This document shows positions 1 through 7,196 of a stretch of 64,000 bases of DNA, one piece after another. The notes beneath the pieces were generated by a model, which was not told where the DNA came from, did not search any database, and saw nothing but the letters and a program-made list of their open reading frames with translations. Source of the stretch: Methylococcus capsulatus str. Texas = ATCC 19069 (GTDB taxonomy: Bacteria; Pseudomonadota; Gammaproteobacteria; Methylococcales; Methylococcaceae); the NCBI RefSeq assembly GCF_000424685.1, contig NZ_AUKJ01000019.1, positions 124,001-188,000 of the forward strand, written 5' to 3'. Position 1 is the first letter of the stretch, and the number at the start of each line of letters is the position of its first letter. The position numbers were made by a program, and so were the translations under genes.

Positions 1-735
1 GCTCCTGCACCTTGCGGCGTTCTTCGCGCTTGACGCCGCCATGGATCATGACCACGGCATCGATGCTGCCGATCAGTCCGCGGATCTTGGTGGCCAGGTA
101 GTTGAGCGTGTCGCGGTGCTCGGTGAAGATGATGAGCTTGCGCTGCCGGCCCTGCTCGTCATGCATTTCAGGCCGGCCGTCCATGGCCGGCCCCGCTGCG
201 CGGCGCCCTACGGGCGTGCAGATCGGCAATCCTGCCGATCTGTCGGGCGTGTCCTGCAAGAGACGCGAGAGTTCGTCCCACTTGCGGTCCTGGCCGGAGT
301 GGACGACCTGGCGCGCCTGCTCCTCCAGGGCTTCGAGGATGAGGATCTCGGCCTCGAGCTCCTGAATCGTCTGTGCGGCGGTGGCCTGGTCGACGACGGC
401 CTCCTCGAAGGTCCGTAGTCGTCGGGCGACATGGCGTCGGCCGATTCCCAAATGTCTTCGGGCACGCCGTTGATGCCGGGGCCCGCCAGCGTCTCGGCCA
501 GGGCGCGGCCACGTGCCCCGAGCTTTTCTTCCTCGACGCGGCGCCTGAGCTTGATGCGGCGGCGCTTGAGCGATTGGTAGATGGCCTCGGGGCTGGAGGC
601 GAGCCGGCGCTGCAGCGAGGTCAGCGCGAAGCCGACCGTGCCCTTGCGGCCGCCGTCAGCCAGCTCGTCCGCTTTGTCGAACTGGGTTCTGACGTAGACG
701 GACACGCCGATGCCGACGCCGTTCCAGACACCAGG
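1..735 (-). pseudogene. SNF2/helicase-family ATPase, truncated and frameshifted
   Basis: Reading the minus strand, about 105 residues resemble the C-terminal half of large SNF2-type helicases ([12 protein letters not shown], then [18 protein letters not shown], then a basic charged helix). Near position 415 the similarity leaves this frame and continues in another ([20 protein letters not shown], then [13 protein letters not shown], then [19 protein letters not shown], a typical helicase C-domain motif). One missing base in the GACTACGGACC region would explain the switch. The 5' part is lost where an IS3 transposase remnant begins near 740. The coding sequence runs out of the window at base 1. 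An in-frame palindromic insert lies at 172-246. I treat it as a dead gene; the family is recognised from memory of conserved motifs. Confidence 0.72.
172..246. repeat. palindromic insert inside the helicase reading frame
   Basis: This stretch has two palindromes: GGCCGGCC...GGCCGGCC around 171-192, and a 10-bp perfect stem CAGATCGGCA/TGCCGATCTG with loop ATCC around 219-242. Read on the minus strand it adds about 24 residues (starting [13 protein letters not shown]) between LLQDTP and [11 protein letters not shown]. From memory of the family, those two pieces are normally almost adjacent. It keeps the frame, as an inserted repetitive element could. The exact ends are estimated. Confidence 0.45.
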
Positions 736-743
736 CATGCCGG

Positions 744-882
744 GTTCAAGGGATCCACGCAGCCATGAAGGCGATGGCGTTTTACGACCGGAAGCGCCTG
801 CACTCGACGCTGGGTTACGAACCGCGAGAGCGGTTCATGCGGGACGGGCTCGCAGCCCGGAATCGGAAAAAAACAGGTGGCA
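744..882 (+). pseudogene. IS3-family transposase (ORFB) C-terminal fragment
   Basis: The reading frame gives [19 protein letters not shown] followed by a short basic tail. This is the conserved end of the IS3-family rve integrase domain (usual form FYNxxRLHSxLGYxxPxxF). Only about 45 residues remain and no upstream catalytic region is present in any frame. The fragment abuts the broken helicase gene on the opposite strand, so an insertion followed by deletion probably removed the 5' part of that gene. No terminal inverted repeat was identified. Confidence 0.75.
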
Positions 883-1220
883 TGAACCCCACCACTTGGA
901 AGACGAAAAACCGCACATGTACATCCCATCCTGGCTGCCGCTACCGGCAATCCCAGGGAGGTGTGGCGTCTTCTATCCAGGAACGCTGTTGTCCCTGCCG
1001 GGCTTTGGCGTGTCCGCCAGCCTGCTGTCTCGCCATGTCATGCATACCCTGGTACAGATATCCGCTGCGCTGGTGACCGTCATGGGACCGGGAATGACCG
1101 GCTCGGGCTAGACCTAGGTTTCCTGTTCGATGACTGGCAGTATCATCGACCCGCCGCCGCGAGCCGTGACCTAGGGCCGCACGGTGCCCCCACTGAATCC
1201 AACTCAGGACATCAAAGCCC
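883..1220. other. intergenic, nothing recognised
   Basis: The 338 bases between the IS3 fragment and the CoA-disulfide-reductase-like gene hold only short overlapping frames without recognisable protein motifs. I see no tRNA and no strong terminator. The promoter of the downstream gene should lie here, but no convincing -35/-10 pair was found. Confidence 0.4.
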
Positions 1221-2903
1221 ATGAATTCCGTTCCAAAACGCATCCTCATCGTCGGCGGCGTGGCCGGTGGCGCCACCTGCGCGGCTCGGGCACGCCGGCT
1301 TTGCGAAACCTGCGAGATCGTCGTGTTCGAACGGGGACCGCATGTCTCGTTCGCCAATTGCGGCCTGCCTTATTTCGTCGGCGACGTCATCCCGTCAGAG
1401 GCCAATCTGCTGGTGGCGAGTCCCGATCTGTTCGCGCGCCGTTTCAACATCGAGGTGCACACCGAAACCGAGGTCATCGGCCTGGATCGGCATGCCAGAC
1501 GGATCGAAGTCCGCGATCTCAGAACGGGCGCGGTGCGAACGGAGCCCTATGACGCGCTCGTCCTGGCGACCGGCGCCCAGCCGGTCCGTCCGCCCCTGCC
1601 GGGGATCGACCTGCCCGGGATCCATGTGCTGCGCACCATCCCGGACAGCCGCGGGATCAAGGCGGCGGTGGCCCATGCGAAGCGGGTGGTGCTGGTGGGC
1701 GGAGGATTCATCGGCCTGGAAATGGCCGAGAACCTGGTCGGTTTGGGACTTGAAGTCACGCTTCTGGAGCTCGCCGACCAGGTGTTGCCGCCGCTCGATC
1801 CGGAAATGGCCACGTATGCCGCCGAGAGGCTGAAAACCCATGGGGTCAGCCTGAGACTGGGCGAAGGCGTCGAGGCCTTCGATAAGCACCCGGAGCATGG
1901 TTTGAACCTGCGCACCTCGAAGGGTGGAACCATCGCTGCCGATCTGGTCATCCTGGGGATCGGCGTGCGCCCGGAATCGGGGCTCGCGGCCGCAGCCGGC
2001 CTGGAGCTGGGCGCCTTCGGCGGCATTCGCGTCGATGAATACATGCGCACCAGCGATGCCGCCATCTGGGCCGTGGGCGACGTGGTCGAAGTGAAAAACC
2101 GGGTGACCGGGGAATGGCAACTCGTCCCGCTGGCGGGGCCCGCCAACCGGCAGGGGCGGGTCGCGGCCACCGCCATTCTCCACCATTTCGAATGCAGCGA
2201 CGGTACGCCGCCTCCCCTGAAGTTCGAGGGCGTGCTCGGAACCGCGGTGTGCGAAGTGTTCGGTCTCACCATCGCCTGTACCGGCGCGAACGAGAAAGTG
2301 CTGCGGCGGGCCGGTATGGATTACGACAAGGTCTACCTGCATCCCGGTCATCATGCGAGTTATTTTCCGGGTGCCAAGCCGATCCACATCAAACTGCTGT
2401 TCTCCAGAACGGACGGCCGGATCCTGGGCGCCCAGGCGGTCGGCGAGCTCGATGTGGCGCGGCGCATCGATGTCATCGCCACGGCCATGATGCAGGGGGC
2501 GACCGTATTCGATTTGGAGGATTTGGAACTTTGCTACGCGCCCCAGTTCGGCGCCGCCAAGGATCCGGTCAACCTGGCCGGCATGATCGCGGCCAATCAT
2601 CTACGGGGAGATCTGTCGCTCGCCGCTTGGGAGGCATTGACAGAAACCACGGCCCTCCTGGTGGACGTCCGCAGCGAGGCCGAGTTTGCCGCTGACCACA
2701 TTCCCCATGCCCGGAACCTCCCGCTCGAAACCTTGCGCGACCGGCTCTTCGAATTGCCTCGGGACCGGGAAATCTGGCTGGTCTGCGGCGTGGGACAACG
2801 CGCCTACTATGCCTATCGCCTGCTGTATCGGGCGGGTTTCAACGTGAAAGTACTGTCCGGCGGCATGCAAACCTACCGGGCCTGGATGCGCGCCCGTGAC
2901 TGA
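1221..2903 (+). CDS. CoA-disulfide reductase-like FAD/NAD(P) oxidoreductase with C-terminal rhodanese domain
   Basis: This 560-residue flavoprotein belongs to the pyridine nucleotide-disulfide oxidoreductase class. The N-terminal FAD motif GGVAGGATCAAR starts near residue 12. SFANCGLPYFVG carries the single redox cysteine (Cys47) typical of CoA-disulfide reductase, NADH oxidase and persulfide reductase. A second dinucleotide motif, VVLVGGGFIGLEMAE, lies at about 156-170, and the FAD-ribityl motif AIWAVGDVVEV follows. Residues from about 470 form a rhodanese domain with catalytic Cys522 in VCGVGQRA. In known family members this fusion reduces CoA disulfide or CoA persulfide/polysulfide; the exact substrate is inferred. 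It stands alone on its strand. The ATG at 1221 lacks a strong Shine-Dalgarno sequence. Confidence 0.88.
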   Translation: MNSVPKRILIVGGVAGGATCAARARRLCETCEIVVFERGPHVSFANCGLPYFVGDVIPSEANLLVASPDLFARRFNIEVHTETEVIGLDRHARRIEVRDLRTGAVRTEPYDALVLATGAQPVRPPLPGIDLPGIHVLRTIPDSRGIKAAVAHAKRVVLVGGGFIGLEMAENLVGLGLEVTLLELADQVLPPLDPEMATYAAERLKTHGVSLRLGEGVEAFDKHPEHGLNLRTSKGGTIAADLVILGIGVRPESGLAAAAGLELGAFGGIRVDEYMRTSDAAIWAVGDVVEVKNRVTGEWQLVPLAGPANRQGRVAATAILHHFECSDGTPPPLKFEGVLGTAVCEVFGLTIACTGANEKVLRRAGMDYDKVYLHPGHHASYFPGAKPIHIKLLFSRTDGRILGAQAVGELDVARRIDVIATAMMQGATVFDLEDLELCYAPQFGAAKDPVNLAGMIAANHLRGDLSLAAWEALTETTALLVDVRSEAEFAADHIPHARNLPLETLRDRLFELPRDREIWLVCGVGQRAYYAYRLLYRAGFNVKVLSGGMQTYRAWMRARD

Positions 2904-3427
2904 TCTCGTTTGTCGAGCGGGAGCTAAGCGATGGAAAACGGGGCTGCTGAAGTTCCCGAATGGGCAGAGGCGAACATGTCAATGGAAAAGCCCGGAGTGT
3001 CCCTCGCCACCGGGATGGTCCCGACTGTTGGACAGGTCGGCGATCTTCCTCGAGATCGGTGTCACCGGGATAACGTCCCGTCCTTTTTTAGGTTTTGAGA
3101 ACCCCCGACGCCGCCAAAATCGGCCGAGAGACGTGCCCGGCGCATTGATTTTACGGGTCCGCAAGAGCCAAAGTTTTGGATGGGACGTTACCCCGGATTC
3201 CATTGCGCTGGACTCTTTCCTCGAGCCCGAATGGGAAGTCGAGGTCGAATGGCCGCAATCGCCGAACAAAGACCCGCGCCGAGAATCGGCGAACCGACGG
3301 GTTTTCGGCCTAAACGGCCATGTGCGCCAGGCTCGTGACTTGGTAAGAGGCTGTTCTTCCAAGGGCAACGAGGCCGGATACCCTGCCGACATGCGCGCAG
3401 AATAGCCCAGCGACATGAATGTCCTCA
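2904..3427. other. intergenic region carrying an inverted-repeat element
   Basis: No coding frame here looks like a protein on either strand. The frames that cross it have the composition of shadow ORFs. Its main structure is the inverted repeat described at 3065-3196. The genes on both sides converge, so promoters are not expected. Confidence 0.5.
3065..3196. repeat. MITE-like inverted repeat, about 130 bp
   Basis: The left arm CCGGGATAACGTCCCGTCC (3065-3083) and right arm GGATGGGACGTTACCCCGG (3178-3196) are inverted complements with two mismatches over 19 bases. Weaker complementarity runs inward for another 15-20 bases. The interior has no coding potential. The size and terminal arms fit a miniature inverted-repeat transposable element, but no target-site duplication was seen. 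A large RNA hairpin between convergent genes is the alternative. Confidence 0.4.
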
Positions 3428-4255
3428 TCAGGCCGGTTTTTCGGCAACGACATAGATGACGTTCGCCTCGATCCCGTTCAGGCGGGATTCGGCGATAAAG
3501 CGGAGATTGGCTTCCCTCACTCTGGCAAGGCTCTCGGCATCCAGTTGATCGATGGTGCCGCGGTAGCCCGAGCCCAGCAAGGTGATCCACCAGTCCCCGG
3601 GCGAAGCGATGGGATGGATTCCGGCTTCTTCCGCAATCTGGTAGGTTTCGATCCCCCCCTCTCTCAGCATCGCCGCCAACGACGCCGGGTCACTGATTCT
3701 GTCCCAGGGGTTGAAGGACTTATGGAGCTCGGGCGCCTCGATCCGGATGGCTTTCCAGAACACCGAATTGGCTGGTTCGAAGAAGTTCGGCCCCCAGGTC
3801 GTGAGGGCGAGCTTTCCGCCCGGCCGTACCCGCCGCCAGAGTTCCTTGACCGCGCCAGGCATGTCCGGCGCGAAGAAGATGCCGAATACGCACACCACCG
3901 CGTCGAAGACCTCGGCCGGGAATGCGAGGGACATCATATCCCCCAGCTGGAATTCGGCCTGGGCGAGGCCGCGCTGCCTGGCCTTGGTCCGCGCAAGTTC
4001 CAGGAGGTTTTCCGCCAGATCGACGCCTATCACCCGCCCCTTCGCCCCAACGGCTGCCGCAGCCGGGAGCGCAGAAGCGCCGCTCCCGCAGCAGACGTCG
4101 AGCACGGTTTGTCCTGGCCGGAGATTCAGTCTGTCGATGGTCGCCTGCCCGAATCGGTCCCAGAATGTGTTGGCGGGATGGTCGAACAGGTCGGCGGCGG
4201 CATTGTACGCAGCGGCAGCGCGCGCCCTGGCCGCTTCCAGGTCCTGCCTATGCAT
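3428..4255 (-). CDS. class I SAM-dependent methyltransferase (UbiE/COQ5-like fold)
   Basis: The protein has 275 residues. Motif I of class I methyltransferases, VLDVCCGSGASALPAAA, begins at residue 51 and binds S-adenosylmethionine. GRVIGVDLAENLLELAR supplies the acidic residue after strand 2, FDAVVCVFGIFF is motif II-like, and RVRPGGKLALTTWGP is the post-motif region common to UbiE and menaquinone/ubiquinone-type methyltransferases. No signal peptide or membrane segment is present. It converges on the inverted-repeat region and is separated from lpdA by about 170 bp, so it is probably its own unit or a distal gene of the PDH operon. The methyl acceptor cannot be told from sequence. Confidence 0.82.
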   Translation of the reverse strand: MHRQDLEAARARAAAAYNAAADLFDHPANTFWDRFGQATIDRLNLRPGQTVLDVCCGSGASALPAAAAVGAKGRVIGVDLAENLLELARTKARQRGLAQAEFQLGDMMSLAFPAEVFDAVVCVFGIFFAPDMPGAVKELWRRVRPGGKLALTTWGPNFFEPANSVFWKAIRIEAPELHKSFNPWDRISDPASLAAMLREGGIETYQIAEEAGIHPIASPGDWWITLLGSGYRGTIDQLDAESLARVREANLRFIAESRLNGIEANVIYVVAEKPA

Positions 4256-4424
4256 GGTGGCTCCTCTTGTCGGAAGGGAACGCCAACCGGCTTGACCTTC
4301 CCAGGTACCGCGAAAAACGGGGTATTGTTGATTTATTCATCGAACTCGGCGTTCTTGGATTTCGACAGGCCGCAGTCTTCCTTCACCGCGCCTTTACGCC
4401 GCGACTCCGGCGGTCTGCGCTTTT

Positions 4425-5846
4425 TCAGCGCTTGCGGATATAGAGATCGGTGATCGTGCCTTCGATCATTTCCGCGGCGAAGGCGAAGGTTTCCGACAAG
4501 GTCGGGTGGGCATGGACGGTGAGGCCGATGTCTTCCGCATCGGCGCCCATTTCCATGGCCAGCACGGCTTCGGCGATGAGCTCGCCGGCATGGGGGCCGA
4601 CGATGCCGGCACCAATCACCCGTTTGGTGGTCTTGTCGCAGAGCAGCTTGGTGGCGCCCTCCTTGCGGCCGATGCCCAGGGCGCGACCGCTCGCGGCCCA
4701 CGGGAACACGGCTTTTTCGTATTCGATGCCCTGGGCTTTGGCCTGGGCTTCGGTGACACCCATCCAGGCCACTTCCGGATCGGTATAGGCCACCGATGGG
4801 ATGGTCAATGCCTGGAAGGCGGACGGTTTGCCGGCGATGACTTCGGCGGCGACCTTGGCCTCGTGGGTGGCCTTGTGGGCCAGCATGGGGTTGCCGACGA
4901 TGTCGCCGATGGCGTAGATATGAGGGACGTTGGTGCGCTGGCGCTCGTCGACGGGGATGAAGCCTTTGGCATCGACGTGGATACCGGCATTTTCCGCCCC
5001 GATCAGGGCGCCATTCGGGGCGCGCCCCACCGCGACCAGCACGCGGTCGAACAGGTCGGACTCGGGCGCGCCCTCCCCTTCGAAGAACACCTTGAGGCCG
5101 GCGGCTTCGGGTTCGATCCGGCTGACGCGGGTCTTGAGATAGATGTTCTCGTACTGCTTCTTGATGTGCTGGTGCAGCGGGCGCACCAGATCGGCATCGC
5201 AGCCCGGGATCAGCTGGTCCATCAGTTCCACCACGGTGATACCGGCACCCAGGGCGTGATACACCGTGGCCATTTCCAGGCCGATGATGCCGCCGCCGAC
5301 GATCAGGAGGCGCTTGGGGACTTCCTGCAGCGCCAGGGCGTCGGTCGAATCCATCAGGCGCGGATCGTCGTGAGGGAAGTCTGGAATCTTCACCGCCCGG
5401 GAGCCCGCGGCGATGATGGCATGGTCGAAGCCGACCGTGACCGGCCCGTCGGTCGTTTCCACCTGCATGCCGTGCTCGCCGGTGAAGCGGCCGGTGCCCT
5501 GGACCACGGTCACCTTGCGCTGCTTGGCGAGGGTCTCGAGCCCTCCGGTCAAAGTCTTGACCACCTTGTCCTTGAAGCCGCGGATCTGGTCCAGATCGAT
5601 CTCGGGCGCGCCGAACCGGAGGCCGAACTCGCCGGCTTCCCGTGCCTCGTGAATGATCTGGGCGACGTGCAGCAAAGCCTTGGAGGGGATGCAGCCCACA
5701 TTGAGACAGACGCCCCCCAGGGTCGGGTAGCGTTCGACCAGGACCACCTGCCTGCCCAGATCCGCCGCGCGGAAAGCCGCGGTGTAGCCGCCAGGCCCAC
5801 CGCCCAGCACCAGGACATCGGCGTGTATCGTCTTGGGTTCAGCCAT
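4425..5846 (-). CDS. lpdA: dihydrolipoyl dehydrogenase (E3)
   Basis: This 473-residue flavoenzyme reoxidises the dihydrolipoyl groups of E2 with NAD+. It shows the FAD motif VLVLGGGPGGYTAAFRAADL (residues 11-30), the redox disulfide in GGVCLNVGCIPSKALL (Cys47 and Cys52), the NAD motif LLIVGGGIIGLEMATVYHALG, and the C-terminal catalytic HAHPTLSE pair (about His447 and Glu452). Length matches E. coli Lpd. It is the last gene of the minus-strand order aceE-aceF-lpdA, 23 bp after aceF, so it probably serves the pyruvate dehydrogenase complex and may also serve other 2-oxoacid complexes. The ATG at 5846 is preceded by GAAGGATATCCCCG with a good ribosome site (AAGGA). Confidence 0.97.
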   Translation of the reverse strand: MAEPKTIHADVLVLGGGPGGYTAAFRAADLGRQVVLVERYPTLGGVCLNVGCIPSKALLHVAQIIHEAREAGEFGLRFGAPEIDLDQIRGFKDKVVKTLTGGLETLAKQRKVTVVQGTGRFTGEHGMQVETTDGPVTVGFDHAIIAAGSRAVKIPDFPHDDPRLMDSTDALALQEVPKRLLIVGGGIIGLEMATVYHALGAGITVVELMDQLIPGCDADLVRPLHQHIKKQYENIYLKTRVSRIEPEAAGLKVFFEGEGAPESDLFDRVLVAVGRAPNGALIGAENAGIHVDAKGFIPVDERQRTNVPHIYAIGDIVGNPMLAHKATHEAKVAAEVIAGKPSAFQALTIPSVAYTDPEVAWMGVTEAQAKAQGIEYEKAVFPWAASGRALGIGRKEGATKLLCDKTTKRVIGAGIVGPHAGELIAEAVLAMEMGADAEDIGLTVHAHPTLSETFAFAAEMIEGTITDLYIRKR

Positions 5847-5869
5847 CGGGGATATCCTTCCTCGGTTGG

Positions 5870-7180
5870 TTAGAGCAGGACCCGCCGCATGTCGGCGAGC
5901 AGGCTGCTGACATGGGTGACGAAGCGGACGCCGTCGGCGCCGTCGATCACCCGGTGATCGTAGGACAGCGACAAGGGCAGCATCAGCCGCGGGACGAACT
6001 GGCCGTCTTGGAATACCGGTCGCAACTGCGCCTTGGAGACACCCAGGATGGCGACCTCGGGGGCGTTGATGATCGGGGTGAAGGCGATACCGCCGATGCC
6101 TCCCAGGCTGGAGACGGTGAAGGTGCCGCCCTGCAGATCGGCGGTGCGCAGCTTCTTGCCGCGGGCTTTGTCGCCGATGGCGGCGAGTTCGGCGGCGATG
6201 TCCCAGATACCTTTGGTGTCGGCGTCGCGGATCACCGGCACCACCAGGCCATCTGGCGTGTCCACCGCAAAACCCACGTGGTAGTAGCGCTTCAGGATCA
6301 GCTCCTCGCCATTGGGAGCGACTGACGCGTTGAAGCGCGGGAAGTCCTTCAGCGCAGCGACCGCAGCCTTGATGATGAATGGCAGGAGGGTCAGTTTGAC
6401 GCCGCGCTTGGCGGATTCGGCCTTGAGCGCATTTCGGAAGGCTTCCAGCTCGGTGATGTCGGCCTCGTCATGCTGGGTGACGTGGGGGACGGTGAGCCAG
6501 GTGCGGTGGAGGTTGGCGGAAGAGAGCTTCTGGATTCGCGACAGCGGCTGGCGTTCGATCGGGCCGAACTGGGCGAAATCGATCTCTGGCATCGCCGGCG
6601 CGGCGAAACCGCCGCCGCCCGTTCGTTCTGCTGTCGCGACGGCTTGTTTCACGAAAGACTGGACGTCCGTTTTCAGGATGCGGCCTTTCGGGCCGGTGCC
6701 GCGGACTTTCGCCACGTCCACGCCGAGTTCGCGGGCGAAGCGACGTACGGCGGGGCTGGCGTGGGCCGGTCCCGAGCCTTCCTCGGCGACCGGCATCGGC
6801 GCAGGAGGTGTGGGCGCCGACGCAGGGACTGCCTGGGTGTCGCCCGCAGCCGGGGCGGCTGCGGCCGGTGGCGGGGAAACAGGCTCGGCCGGCGCCGGTT
6901 CTACCGGGGCGGAAGCCGCCCCAGAGGCGTCCGTGCCCTCGTCCTCCCGCAGCTGCAGAATGGGCGTCCCCATGCTGACTTTGCTGCCGACCCGCACATG
7001 CAGTTCGGTGACGGTGCCGGAATAGGGCGAAGGAATCTCCATCGCCGCCTTGTCGCTCTCCAGGGTGATCAGCGAGTCGTTCGCCGCGACCTTGTCGCCA
7101 GGCTTGACCAGTACCTCGATGATCTCGACGTCCTTGAAGTCGCCGATATCGGGGACGACGACGGTTTGTTCTTGGGCCAT
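5870..7180 (-). CDS. aceF: dihydrolipoyllysine-residue acetyltransferase, pyruvate dehydrogenase E2
   Basis: This 436-residue E2 carries acetyl groups from E1 to CoA and forms the core of the complex. A single lipoyl domain occupies residues 3-75, with the lipoylated lysine Lys44 in ESDKAAMEIPS. An Ala/Pro-rich flexible linker follows (about 80-125). The peripheral-subunit-binding domain (ASPAVRRFARELGVDVAKV) is next. The catalytic acetyltransferase domain ends with SYDHRVIDGADG (His409 and Asp413). E. coli AceF has three lipoyl domains, so this is the shorter one-domain form. It lies 16 bp after aceE and 23 bp before lpdA, clearly one operon. Confidence 0.97.
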   Translation of the reverse strand: MAQEQTVVVPDIGDFKDVEIIEVLVKPGDKVAANDSLITLESDKAAMEIPSPYSGTVTELHVRVGSKVSMGTPILQLREDEGTDASGAASAPVEPAPAEPVSPPPAAAAPAAGDTQAVPASAPTPPAPMPVAEEGSGPAHASPAVRRFARELGVDVAKVRGTGPKGRILKTDVQSFVKQAVATAERTGGGGFAAPAMPEIDFAQFGPIERQPLSRIQKLSSANLHRTWLTVPHVTQHDEADITELEAFRNALKAESAKRGVKLTLLPFIIKAAVAALKDFPRFNASVAPNGEELILKRYYHVGFAVDTPDGLVVPVIRDADTKGIWDIAAELAAIGDKARGKKLRTADLQGGTFTVSSLGGIGGIAFTPIINAPEVAILGVSKAQLRPVFQDGQFVPRLMLPLSLSYDHRVIDGADGVRFVTHVSSLLADMRRVLL

Positions 7181-7196
7181 GTTGTTCTTGTCCTCC

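Noticed and set aside
1395-2600. 401-codon frame antisense to the flavoprotein gene
   Set aside because: Shadow of a clear FAD/NAD enzyme.
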